Shown here: piece after piece, positions 14,281 to 20,819 of the stretch | Position numbering within the stretch: position 1 is the first letter of the stretch | Layout of the letters: each line of letters starts with the position of its first letter | Source: an uncultured Prevotella sp. | GTDB lineage: Bacteria; Bacteroidota; Bacteroidia; Bacteroidales; Bacteroidaceae | DNA length: 32,310 nt | Assembly (NCBI GenBank): GCA_900319905.1 | Contig: ONQB01000045.1 | Span: 1 to 32,310 of the forward strand | Direction of reading: 5' to 3' | Notes under the pieces: generated by a model | Told to the model about the DNA's origin: nothing | The model's database searches: none | Seen by the model: the letters and a program-made list of their open reading frames with translations, nothing else | Program-made: the position numbers and the translations under genes

Positions 14281-15162
14281 ATGACAGACAGAAGCATACA
14301 GGACATTGAAGAAATGGGGGGAGCCAAATATATCAACCCCTATACGGACTTCGGGTTTAAGAAGCTGTTCGGCACGCCTCTTAATAAGGACTTGCTGATT
14401 AGCTTTCTCAACTCGCTTTTCGAAGGTAAAGAGGTGGTGAAAGACCTTACATATCTCAATGGCGAGAATCTTGGCAATGGTTTTGGCGATCGCCGTGCCA
14501 TCTTCGATGTATATTGTGAGAACGAGCAAGGTGAGACGTTCATTGTTGAGATGCAGAAGGCAGAGCAACAGTTCTTTAAGGACAGAAGCGTTTTCTATTC
14601 CACCTTTCCTATCCAAAATCAAGGGAAGAAAGGTGTCTGGGATTTCAGACTCAAAGGTGTCTATACGGTAGGTATCTTGGATTTCGTCTTCCCCGACAAC
14701 GAATATCCCCAAGACAGTCTTCGGCATGAGGTGAAGTTGGTGGATATTGATGATAAGCATGTGTTCTATGATAAACTGACATTCCTCTATCTTGAGATGC
14801 CAAAGTTTACCAAGAAAGAAGAGGAGTTAGAGACGATGTATGACAAGTGGCTCTATGTCCTTCACAATCTTTCTCGTCTGATGAAGCGCCCGGCAGCATT
14901 GCAAGAGCGCATCTTCACAAGACTGTTTGAACAAGCTGAGATAGCCAAATATACCCCCGAAGAACGCCAAGATTATGAAGACAGCTTAAAGGTCTATCGT
15001 GACATGAAGAATGTCCTTGATACTGCTGAGCTAAAGGGTATGAGAAAAGGCGCGCTTGAAGAAAAAATAAAGAATGCCAAGGCAATGAAAGTCTTGGGAC
15101 TGCCATTGGAGACCATTGCAAAGGTAACCGGAATGTCAATAGAAGACATTGAAAAGCTATAA
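14281..15162 (+). CDS. Rpn family recombination-promoting nuclease / putative transposase
   Basis: A 293-residue protein of the PDDEXK_2 (Rpn) family. The N-terminus has the family opening YINPYTDFGFKKLFGTPLNK; the nuclease motif is RRAIFDVYCE followed by ETFIVEMQKAE (D...E-x-Q), with an aromatic DRSVFYSTFPI block after it. The C-terminus (GALEEKIKNAKAMKVLGLPL, ending MSIEDIEKL) is the usual helical tail. E. coli Rpn proteins are DNA endonucleases that stimulate RecA-independent recombination; the Bacteroidota members are abundant and often annotated as transposases. It has its own promoter and looks intact. It lies in a patch of truncated genes, which fits a recombination-linked role, though that is inference. 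Confidence 0.92.
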   Translation: MTDRSIQDIEEMGGAKYINPYTDFGFKKLFGTPLNKDLLISFLNSLFEGKEVVKDLTYLNGENLGNGFGDRRAIFDVYCENEQGETFIVEMQKAEQQFFKDRSVFYSTFPIQNQGKKGVWDFRLKGVYTVGILDFVFPDNEYPQDSLRHEVKLVDIDDKHVFYDKLTFLYLEMPKFTKKEEELETMYDKWLYVLHNLSRLMKRPAALQERIFTRLFEQAEIAKYTPEERQDYEDSLKVYRDMKNVLDTAELKGMRKGALEEKIKNAKAMKVLGLPLETIAKVTGMSIEDIEKL

Positions 15163-15253
15163 TTATTCCGTACTGAACAAACAACACAGCAAAGAGGCCT
15201 TACGCCGCACAGCATTCGATGAAACGCTGAGCGGTGAAAGGTCTTTTTTGTGC

Positions 15254-15406
15254 TTACAGGCTCTTCCTGAATATCCCGGCCACATCCTCACAGGTGAGGA
15301 TGTAGTAGCCGGTGGTATTGATGAAGGTGGCATCGCAGTATTTCTCGATGTTCTCCTTGCCAAAATGAACCCGCGTGGGATTCTCATAAGTGAAGTTTCC
15401 TAACAT
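15254..15406 (-). pseudogene. Internally deleted iron-type alcohol dehydrogenase
   Basis: A 50-codon frame (ATG 15406, TAA 15254-15256, preceded by GAGAGG) starts MLGNFTYENPTRVHFGKENI, the typical N-terminus of iron-containing butanol dehydrogenases (YqhD/Bdh group: NFT-x-x-NPT-x-x-x-FG). After residue 22 it jumps to a segment ending LTCEDVAGIFRKSL, which resembles the family's C-terminus (LT-x-EDV-x-x-I-x-x-x-x-L). The roughly 330-350 central residues, with the nucleotide- and metal-binding sites, are missing while the frame stays open. It cannot be an active enzyme; it may still be translated as a micro-protein. Confidence 0.55.
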
Positions 15407-15608
15407 GATTTTCCTCTCTTAATAGTTATTAGCTGATGCTTTGTTCATCGCTGGCAAAGAGTTACGCATTATTTTCCAAACGGCAACTACTAAGATTGCG
15501 GACGTTGCAACCCAATTTTAGGGGAGGGGCGTTGTCATAAGCACGCCATTGAGAACCGCGCTTTCTTTTGTGACGTCATACAGAGCGTGCATGTTGCTAA
15601 GAAAAGAT

Positions 15609-15645
15609 TTGCCGCAACCTCGCTTTCTTGCGTGGCTGCGGCAAA
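15609..15645 (-). terminator. Terminator-like hairpin after the DUF5675 gene
   Basis: On the minus strand TTGCCGCAGCC pairs with GGTTGCGGCAA (one mismatch) around a 14-nt loop, followed by ATCTTTTCTT. It lies 5 bp after the stop codon at 15650. Confidence 0.55.
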
Positions 15646-15649
15646 ACTA

Positions 15650-16003
15650 TTATTCTATCTCTATGAACACGGGTTCGCCCTCGTCTCGGTGGTCGATGAC
15701 TTGCATCAGGCGGTAGAGGGTGCGGCGGCTGTCGGTGACGCGGCCCACCTCGGTGTTGCGGCCTACGAGGATGCAGCCCTGGGTGTCCTGGGCGGTGTTG
15801 CCGCTATGGATGCGTATGCCGTCGTAATGGGGCACGCCGACGAGCAGGGGCAGCCAACGTTTGAACTTTGGGCTCAGCGTCACCACCACGGGATAACGCC
15901 CTTCGGGGATGGCGGTCTTGCCCTTGGTCTTGCGTCCACCGTGGTGGAAGTCGACCCAGTGCGGTTCAAGGGTATCACAGAAATAGGTCCACGGGGTGAA
16001 CAC
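15650..16003 (-). CDS. DUF5675 family protein, 5' end apparently frameshifted
   Basis: The frame from GTG 16003 gives 117 residues: CDTLEPHW early, TAIPEGRYPVVVTLSPKF, then GIRIHSGNTAQDTQGCILVG and a C-terminal FIEIE. The G-x-x-IH-x-GN-x-x-x-DT-x-GC-x-x-x-G block is the family hallmark, resembling an L,D-transpeptidase/YkuD-like active site with a conserved His and Cys. In Bacteroidales, DUF5675 or a muramoyl amidase often ends this HU/primase locus. The in-frame sequence upstream of the GTG still encodes family-like residues (PTYTIGRLSI) back to TAA-TGA at 16064-16069. An ATG at 16067 lies one base out of frame; deletion of one base would give a natural start MTREAT. Either the gene is a recent pseudogene, the read has an error, or GTG is used and the first strand is lost. 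Confidence 0.7.
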   Translation of the reverse strand: MFTPWTYFCDTLEPHWVDFHHGGRKTKGKTAIPEGRYPVVVTLSPKFKRWLPLLVGVPHYDGIRIHSGNTAQDTQGCILVGRNTEVGRVTDSRRTLYRLMQVIDHRDEGEPVFIEIE

Positions 16004-16103
16004 TCCGTGCTCACGGCGGCGGATGCTGAGGCGACCGATGGTATAGGTGGGTCGCTTCGCGAGTCATTACGCTTGCGGGTGTTTTGAGGTATTGCCAGCC
16101 ATT

Positions 16104-16160
16104 TGACCGGACTTCTGTACTTCCGGACTTCTGTACTTCTGAGCTTCCGGACTTCTGATA
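16104..16160. repeat. Family B octamer array (reverse orientation)
   Basis: Consecutive GGACTTCTGTACTTCC-type octamers (NNNACTTC) between the DUF5675 gene and the first iteron cluster; related to the arrays at 299-354 and 20826-20860. Confidence 0.6.
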
Positions 16161-16169
16161 TCCTATTAC

Positions 16170-16209
16170 CTATAAATGTTACGGTGTTACGCTGTTACGT
16201 TGTTACGCT
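16170..16209 (+). repeat. Iteron cluster A (four GTTACGNN octamers)
   Basis: Octamers at 16178, 16186, 16194 and 16202 (GTTACGGT, GTTACGCT, GTTACGTT, GTTACGCT), preceded by CTATAAAT. The cluster overlaps the last codons of the primase-like gene, whose C-terminal RNNVTA is encoded by the iterons. The 39-bp block 16170-16208 is repeated in inverted orientation at 19529-19567 with two differences. Confidence 0.85.
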
Positions 16210-18472
16210 TCACTTTCTTGAATTTATGACCCTTATCGCCTTTTTGTCTTGGCAACGGCTCTATCCAACCAGCCTCACGCCACCGCTTGATAATCATCCG
16301 GGCAGCGGCATCGGAGATGTCGTTTTTCAGCGCGAGGATGTCATGGGAGGTGAAGGTGTCGGCGAGTCGGTCGAAGACAGCGCGGTTCTTGCTCTTGCGG
16401 GTGTTGTCGTTGTCGGCGGCATACTGTTTGCGAAGGACGTCGCCAAAGAGCCGGCACTGCTCCTGGAGAACATATTCCGCCATCATCAGGGCAAAGTCGA
16501 TGACGTGCTTGGTCTCCTTCTCACCTGACAGCAGACAGGCTACTACGCCACTGCGCATACCGATCACGGCGGCACGACGGCGGTAGGTGTCCATCACCCT
16601 ATCGATGCGCTCCATGGCTTGCTGACGCTTGTCCTCGACCCACCGGGCGATGGCCTTTCTGAGCCGTGGCGTGTCGATGAAACCATGCTTGGCGCGGAGG
16701 GTGTTCACGGCTTCAAGGATGGCCTGGGCGTCACGGTCTTTCCTGTCTTGGAACAACGGCATCGGGGCAAAGGCCGAGTCGGGCATCTCCGCCACGATGA
16801 CGCGCGACGAGAGACCGTTCTCGATATTCTCACCCTTGAAGCACTTGCCGAGGGCTCCGTAGGTGCCGAGGATGGTCCAGTTGTAACCCACGCTGACCAT
16901 ACCGCTCTCGGCCTGGTCGCTGTTGTAGTCCTGGCCCCATTCGTCGTGGTCGAAGGCGAGGCGGTAGATGTCGTACTTCGACGACCACGAGCCCGCGCCG
17001 TTGGTCTTGCGCAGTGTGTCGAGCTCCGAGCAGAACGAGTAGAGCGTGTGGCCCTGGGCGTTCTTGAGCCTTTTGAGAAGCGTTGAGCAGGAGATGGTGA
17101 TGGGCACATCCCTTATCAGCACCTCCGGTTCGGGATCGAGTTTCTCGTTGGCGCGTCGGTTCTTGCGCTTCTTCTTCCACTCGTCCTCCTTGCGTCGTCC
17201 CTGCTCGTCGTCCTCGTCCATAGGTCCTCGCCACAGGTCGATGATGTCCTTGCAGACGCTCTTGCCCGAGGCCTGCTCACCCACGACGATGCTCATCAGT
17301 CCGAGCCGCTGCTCACGGCCGTCGCAGTAGCGGAAGGTGACGTCGTCGGCGTAGGATGCTGCCATCGGCAAGAGAGCGCAGAGCGCCGGCATCCGCATCT
17401 GCTCGGGCACCCCCGTGAGGCTCTGTTTCAAACCGGGGATGGGAGGAATGTCGGGATAGACATTGGTGCTTTGTGTCGTGGCTGCCTCCGTCGTTTCTTC
17501 CTCGCTCTCGTCCTCCTGCGCCTTGTCGTTCTTGCTCTGCTGCTGCTTGGCGAGCTGTTCGGCGCGTGCGTTGATGCGCTGCACGGTGGCCGACATCATC
17601 TTCGAGTCGTCGTGATACTTGGCGTAGAAGTCGTGGATGAGCTGGCGGCAGTCGGGCTCCTTGAAAAAGTCCGGCATTCGCTGGGCTACCACGGCCATCG
17701 CCTCGGCCTCGGACAAGAGCCGGGCGGCACCGACGCTGAGGATGGCCAGCAGTGAGTTGTGGCGGGAGCCGCGGGCGTTGATGTCCACGTCCTTCAGTCC
17801 GGCCTGCTCACGGCAGAGGTCGAAGATCTTTAACGATTTGTTGCTGGCGGCACCTATAGTTTCTATAGAATCTATAGTATCTATTGCTTCTATAGTATCT
17901 ATAGGCTCTATGGCCTTGAACAGCTCCTCCTCATCGAGAAACAGCACATATTCCTCTGGCACCGCAAACGAGCAACGAGCCAAGTCCTTGCAAGCCTCGT
18001 CAAACTCGCTCAATCCCATCTGCTGAGCCAGCCACTGCTGACCTTCCACCAGTCCCATGCCCTCGGGAATGACAAAGACCAAGCGAAGGCCTTCGCCGCT
18101 CGGAGTCTTATGGGCAAGGACAATGCCAAGCTCTTTAGCTTTTTCCTTGACTTTCTCATTGAAAAAGACTTCGGGCGAAGGAATGTGATCAATGTCGAGT
18201 ATCGAAAGACCCGACGGCACGGCCTCATTGTTGAGCCGTCGCCCGTTCTTAAAGTGGGCGTGGAAGCAGAAGGCAGGGAGACGGCGTTTGAGTTCCGATT
18301 TCTTTGTTTCGAAGTCCTCGCGGCTCATCTCGCCCCGCAACATCTTTTCGTGGCAGTCGGCAATCTCGGCGCAGGTCTGGCCGACAATGGTTGATTGCAT
18401 CACCGTGTGAAGAATCTCGGCGGTGCATGGCACCGTATGGTGCGAACGAATGTTTTGAATATAATCGAACAT
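16187..18472 (-). CDS. BT4734/BF3469-type primase-like protein with DUF3987 ATPase domain
   Basis: A 761-residue two-domain protein. Residues about 5-190 are the BT4734-like/VirE N-terminal domain, assigned in the literature to the archaeo-eukaryotic primase fold; visible motifs are LDIDHI at 92-97 (acidic pair) and SGEGLRLVF at 125-133. A linker with tandem IDTIEA-type repeats (188-207) follows. The region from about 345 on is a DUF3987 P-loop domain, with Walker A GEQASGKS at 398-405. This pairing of a primase-like domain with a helicase-like ATPase is typical of replication proteins of mobile elements; the biochemical activity of this chromosomal family is not established. It is the last gene of an operon with the small protein at 18577 and DUF3127, and its stop codon lies inside iteron cluster A. 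Confidence 0.88.
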   Translation of the reverse strand: MFDYIQNIRSHHTVPCTAEILHTVMQSTIVGQTCAEIADCHEKMLRGEMSREDFETKKSELKRRLPAFCFHAHFKNGRRLNNEAVPSGLSILDIDHIPSPEVFFNEKVKEKAKELGIVLAHKTPSGEGLRLVFVIPEGMGLVEGQQWLAQQMGLSEFDEACKDLARCSFAVPEEYVLFLDEEELFKAIEPIDTIEAIDTIDSIETIGAASNKSLKIFDLCREQAGLKDVDINARGSRHNSLLAILSVGAARLLSEAEAMAVVAQRMPDFFKEPDCRQLIHDFYAKYHDDSKMMSATVQRINARAEQLAKQQQSKNDKAQEDESEEETTEAATTQSTNVYPDIPPIPGLKQSLTGVPEQMRMPALCALLPMAASYADDVTFRYCDGREQRLGLMSIVVGEQASGKSVCKDIIDLWRGPMDEDDEQGRRKEDEWKKKRKNRRANEKLDPEPEVLIRDVPITISCSTLLKRLKNAQGHTLYSFCSELDTLRKTNGAGSWSSKYDIYRLAFDHDEWGQDYNSDQAESGMVSVGYNWTILGTYGALGKCFKGENIENGLSSRVIVAEMPDSAFAPMPLFQDRKDRDAQAILEAVNTLRAKHGFIDTPRLRKAIARWVEDKRQQAMERIDRVMDTYRRRAAVIGMRSGVVACLLSGEKETKHVIDFALMMAEYVLQEQCRLFGDVLRKQYAADNDNTRKSKNRAVFDRLADTFTSHDILALKNDISDAAARMIIKRWREAGWIEPLPRQKGDKGHKFKKVKRNNVTA
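17852..17908 (-). repeat. In-frame 12-bp tandem repeats in the primase linker
   Basis: CTATAGTATCTATTG-like units repeat through the linker and translate to IDTIEA IDTIDS IETIG. The repeat is a likely site of length variation that keeps the reading frame. Confidence 0.7.
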
Positions 18473-18484
18473 AATTCTTATTTA

Positions 18485-18574
18485 TTGCAGGGCGCGGCCC
18501 TTGTGGCCGTCCGCCCCCTGATTGGAAATCAATGTTTTGCGGGTGCGGACGGCCACAAGGGCCGCACCCTGCAA
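18485..18574. repeat. Large hairpin related to the MITE stem, inside the operon
   Basis: Left arm TTGCAGGGCGCGGCCCTTG...CCGTCCGC (18485-18514) pairs with the right arm (18545-18574) around a loop of about 30 nt. It shares the core GGCCCTTGTGGCCGTCCGC with the MITEs but lacks their CTCAAGTTTCGG termini. It fills the gap between the stop of the 101-residue gene and the start of the primase-like gene and could attenuate or process the operon transcript. Confidence 0.75.
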
Positions 18575-18576
18575 GA

Positions 18577-18882
18577 TTATTCCATGTTCTGCTCCACGAA
18601 GCTGGCGGCGTCGTCCACCTCGTCGTAGATGATCTCGGCCGGGTCGGTGGTCTCCTCGCGCGGGATGCTCATGTAGAGCCGGATGCGCTTGCTGTTGACT
18701 GTGGTCGTGGAGTGCTTGGTCTTGAACTGTCGCTTGGGCAGATGGTCGGCATCGTTGCTCTCGCTGTAGGCCCGGAAGCAGAACTCCTCGGGTGAGTTTT
18801 GACAGATGGTGCCGCGCACACGCTTCGGTGTGGCGAGGATGCGACGATAGTCGTCATCGGAAATGATCAATCGTATGTTCAT
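18577..18882 (-). CDS. Conserved-looking hypothetical protein, 101 residues
   Basis: The protein starts MNIRLIISDDDYRRILATPK and has a mixed alpha/beta look with many charged residues and an acidic C-terminus (YDEVDDAASFVEQNME). No signal peptide, transmembrane segment or known motif is visible, so it is cytoplasmic. It stands between DUF3127 and the primase-like gene on the same strand: 63 nt after the former, and about 105 nt, filled by a hairpin, before the latter. Position suggests an accessory replication or DNA-binding factor, but this is inference. G+C-rich codons match its operon partners, so the gene is probably real. Family not recognised. Confidence 0.75.
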   Translation of the reverse strand: MNIRLIISDDDYRRILATPKRVRGTICQNSPEEFCFRAYSESNDADHLPKRQFKTKHSTTTVNSKRIRLYMSIPREETTDPAEIIYDEVDDAASFVEQNME

Positions 18883-18945
18883 AATAACCTATTTTATTTT
18901 GTTTCTGTATGGTAAGCGGAGCCAATAACTCCTCACTCCTAACTT

Positions 18946-19221
18946 CTAACTCCTAACTATTTTAATGATTCTAACGTTGTTGTACCACCGCCCGTCCTTC
19001 TCGTGGGCGTAGAAGCTCAGACCGGCCTCCACGATGTCGCCCTCACGGAAGTCGGGGTTCTCGGCCCAGTCGCCACGCAGGGTTGCCACGATGAGGTCGG
19101 GGTACATCACCGCCTCGGTTGATTCGAGCACGACCTCGCGGCTCTTCCACTCTTGCCCAGTGCGCTCCGAAGTGCCCTGACGAAGGGTGAGGAGCTTGAC
19201 TACTTTGAATTCTTTCTTCAT
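18946..19221 (-). CDS. DUF3127 family protein (OB-fold, SSB-like)
   Basis: A 91-residue protein starting MKKEFKVVKLLTLRQGTSER. The pattern TGQEWKSREVVLEST, then DLIVATLRGDWAENPDFREG, DIVEAGLSFYAHEKDGRWYN and VRIIKIV follows the five-stranded OB fold of DUF3127, a family related to single-strand DNA-binding proteins. The start at 19221 is preferred over the upstream in-frame ATG at 19269 because the family begins at the first beta strand. It heads the operon that continues to the 101-residue protein and the primase-like ATPase. A single-strand binder next to a primase-like protein is functionally coherent. Upstream lies a -7 type TAAATTTG at 19356-19349 and TTGGGA boxes that may be the control region. 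Confidence 0.85.
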   Translation of the reverse strand: MKKEFKVVKLLTLRQGTSERTGQEWKSREVVLESTEAVMYPDLIVATLRGDWAENPDFREGDIVEAGLSFYAHEKDGRWYNNVRIIKIVRS

Positions 19222-19348
19222 GTCGCTAAACATTAAAAAATTAATAATCCGTGAATGGACGGTGCGCACCTATCCGAGTTTGTGCCCATCGTGAACAGCC
19301 TCAGCTATAACGAAAAGCACCGCAACCAGCAGCTGACTGATTACGGTG

Positions 19349-19356
19349 CAAATTTA
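19349..19356 (-). promoter_or_regulatory. -7 element TAAATTTG, probable promoter of the DUF3127 operon
   Basis: A minus-strand TAnnTTTG match about 130 nt upstream of the DUF3127 start; no clear TTTG at -33, where TTGGGA boxes begin instead. This would give a long leader. Confidence 0.4.
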
Positions 19357-19369
19357 GTGGGAAAAGAAA

Positions 19370-19432
19370 TCCCAATCATGATTTTCACACGATTGGGAAT
19401 GATTTTGGGAAAATGTGAACGGTTTTGGGAAT
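19370..19432. promoter_or_regulatory. Cluster of TTGGGA boxes, possible operator
   Basis: TCCCAATC (19370-19377) is the perfect inverted partner of GATTGGGA (19391-19398); further boxes are GATTTTGGGAAA (19401-19412) and GGTTTTGGGAATG (19421-19433). Four related boxes next to a promoter element suggest binding sites of a regulator or of a cassette protein. Confidence 0.45.
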
Positions 19433-19528
19433 GAGAATAAGGGAACAACAAGCTTACATCATTTTTTCCATAAGCCAATTGGATATTTGATATTGCTTGG
19501 CGCAGTTCTCATTCATTTCTGCGTATTG

Positions 19529-19567
19529 CCGTAACAACGTAACACCGTAACACCGTAACATTTATAG
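19529..19567 (-). repeat. Iteron cluster B (inverted)
   Basis: Four octamers on the minus strand (GTTACGGT, GTTACGGT, GTTACGTT, GTTACGGC) preceded by CTATAAAT. It is the inverted counterpart of cluster A, with which it brackets the primase-DUF3127 operon, and of cluster C, with which it brackets the A+T-rich segment. Confidence 0.85.
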
Positions 19568-19581
19568 CTATCGCATGTCGG

Positions 19582-19692
19582 AAATATTAAAAATGTAAAT
19601 AAAGAAGAAACAATATATAGATAATATAAAGCACTAATTATTAGTATAATAAATAATATTATAATATATAATAATATAATATATTTTTACTC
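19582..19692. other. Extremely A+T-rich segment, candidate unwinding element
   Basis: About 110 bp almost without G or C, with many AATATATAATA-type runs, flanked at short distance by inverted iteron clusters B and C. The composition is far from the neighbouring coding DNA. This is the arrangement of a DNA unwinding element at an iteron origin; curvature or a promoter-free spacer are alternatives. Confidence 0.65.
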
Positions 19693-19742
19693 TATAGTCT
19701 CATTTTGCCATATTCATTGCCGCATGTAGTTATCGGCCTTAT

Positions 19743-19774
19743 GTTACGGTGTTACGCTGTTACGCTGTTACGCA
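19743..19774 (+). repeat. Iteron cluster C
   Basis: Four octamers GTTACGGT, GTTACGCT, GTTACGCT, GTTACGCA on the plus strand. With cluster B it forms a 32-bp inverted repeat (two mismatches) around the A+T-rich segment. The CTATAAAT leader of clusters A and B is absent here. Confidence 0.85.
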
Positions 19775-19780
19775 AAGGGG

Positions 19781-19820
19781 AGGTAGGAATTAGGAGGTAG
19801 GAGTTAGGAGGTAGGAGTTC
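19781..19820. repeat. Short 7-bp tandem array (AGGAGTT type)
   Basis: AGGTAGGAATTAGG units, the reverse complement type of the AACTCCT heptamers found upstream of the smalltalk-like gene. Confidence 0.6.
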
Positions 19821-20032
19821 CGTCCTGCCAAACCATCAATATACTTTGAGCAAATAATAATTACGCCCTTCGTAAACCATAAATTCAGAAAAATGAGGTT
19901 TACGGCTTGTTGTTAACAGATTTTAACTGCAATAGAAGCTCGCAATTTGGAAACATAGAGATTGCATCGTATCTTTGCAGTGTAAACAAAAGAGAGCCGG
20001 AGCAGACAACTTCTCCACACGGTGAGCTGCCA

Positions 20033-20178
20033 ACTCCTATCTCAAAACTCATAACTCCCAACTCAAAACTCTCAACTCCCAACTCAAAACTCAAAACTCA
20101 AAACTCAAAACTCAAAACTCTCAACTCAAAACTCACAACTCCCAACTCCTAACTTCTAACTCCTAACTCCTAACTCAT
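20033..20178. repeat. 7-bp tandem array (AACTCAA / AACTCCT) abutting the HU start
   Basis: About twenty heptamers of the forms AACTCAA, AACTCCC and AACTCCT run up to the ATG at 20179. No promoter is seen inside the array, so the transcription start must lie upstream or the array itself acts as leader. The strand lacks G almost completely, so an unstructured leader is expected. Confidence 0.8.
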
Positions 20179-20631
20179 ATGCTACACTACAGACTTACTC
20201 AAAACAAGATGGCCGGTTCTGAAAATTACGGCAAGTGGTACGCCATGGCTACCGTCAACGAGACCTATGACCTGGAGAAGCTCGCAGAGCACATGGCCAA
20301 CCACCACACGCCTTACTCCAAGGGGGCCATCATGGGTGTGCTGACCGACATGGTGAACTGCATCCACGAGCTCGTGCTCGACGGCAACGCCGTAAAGATA
20401 CCCAACCTCGCCATCTTCTCGGCCGGTCTGACCACCAAACTCGCCAAGACCCGCAAGGAATTCACGGTGACCGGGAACATCAAGTCGGTGCGCCTGCGTT
20501 CCCGCTCTACCGGCAACTTCACCCGCGCCGAGCTCACCTCAGCGGCCCAAATGCAGGAGGCCAGCGTCTATGATCCGGGAGGCACTGCGGGCCAGTCGTC
20601 CTCCACCGACGGCGGTACGACCAAACCGTAG
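20179..20631 (+). CDS. HU-like DNA-binding protein (HU-HIG type)
   Basis: A 150-residue protein. Residues about 20-125 form the HU/IHF-like fold: KWYAMATVNETYDLEKLAEH, then GVLTDMVNCIHELVLDGNAV, KIPNLAIFSAGLT and VRLRSRSTGNFTRAEL. The last 25 residues are a low-complexity Gly/Ser/Thr tail. Such HU-HIG proteins are a Bacteroidota variant of the nucleoid proteins HU and IHF and regularly precede a smalltalk peptide. ATG 20179 is chosen as it directly follows the tandem array; ATG 20209 (MAGSEN) is an alternative. A MITE begins 8 bp after the stop. A DNA-bending protein beside iterons suits an origin or recombination complex, though a general nucleoid role is equally possible. Confidence 0.88.
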   Translation: MLHYRLTQNKMAGSENYGKWYAMATVNETYDLEKLAEHMANHHTPYSKGAIMGVLTDMVNCIHELVLDGNAVKIPNLAIFSAGLTTKLAKTRKEFTVTGNIKSVRLRSRSTGNFTRAELTSAAQMQEASVYDPGGTAGQSSSTDGGTTKP

Positions 20632-20639
20632 ACCTTAGA

Positions 20640-20796
20640 CTCAAGTTTCGGAAGTGAATCAACCCTTTGCAGGGGCGGCCCTTGTGGCCGTCCGCAACCA
20701 ATGGAGTGACGACTTGGTGGATATAATAGTTGATAATGGCTGCGGACGGCCACAAGGGCCGCCCCTGCAAGGAATTACAGCACTTCCGAAACTTGA
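20640..20796. mobile_element. Palindromic MITE, copy 2, with 7-bp target duplication
   Basis: Same termini and stem as copy 1 (CTCAAGTTTCGGAAGTG ... CACTTCCGAAACTTGA). Flanks are CCTTAGA at 20633-20639 and CCTTAGA at 20797-20803 (ACCTTAGA if the terminal A is shared). The sequence is almost identical to copy 1 apart from the shorter loop, so spread was recent. It lies 8 bp after the stop codon of the HU-like gene. Confidence 0.85.
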
Positions 20797-20819
20797 CCTT
20801 AGAGAGGACGCATCAAGAT

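Larger units (their letters stand above)
15163..15649. other. Intergenic region with an alcohol-dehydrogenase relic and hairpin
   Basis: Apart from the internally deleted dehydrogenase (15254-15406) and the terminator-like hairpin (15609-15645), no gene or repeat was recognised in this stretch. Confidence 0.5.
19222..20178. other. Origin-like intergenic region between divergent DUF3127 and HU genes
   Basis: No protein gene is convincing in these 957 bp. In order: a -7 type promoter element on the minus strand (19349-19356), TTGGGA boxes (19370-19432), iteron cluster B (19529-19567), a nearly pure A/T stretch (about 19582-19692), iteron cluster C (19743-19774), and two 7-bp tandem arrays (19781-19820 and 20033-20178) reaching the HU start codon. 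A 59-codon plus-strand frame at 19255-19434 is judged unsupported. Confidence 0.6.

Noticed and set aside
19255-19434. 59-codon plus-strand frame (MDGAHLSEFVPIVNSLSYNE...)
   Set aside because: The first half looks protein-like but the second half consists of TTGGGA boxes, there is no promoter or ribosome site, and it overlaps the leader of the divergent operon. It could be a relic, but support is too weak.
16170-19567. Classical transposon with target-site duplication at the inverted iteron clusters
   Set aside because: The bases outside the two 39-bp repeats do not match as a direct duplication, and no transposase or recombinase gene lies between them.
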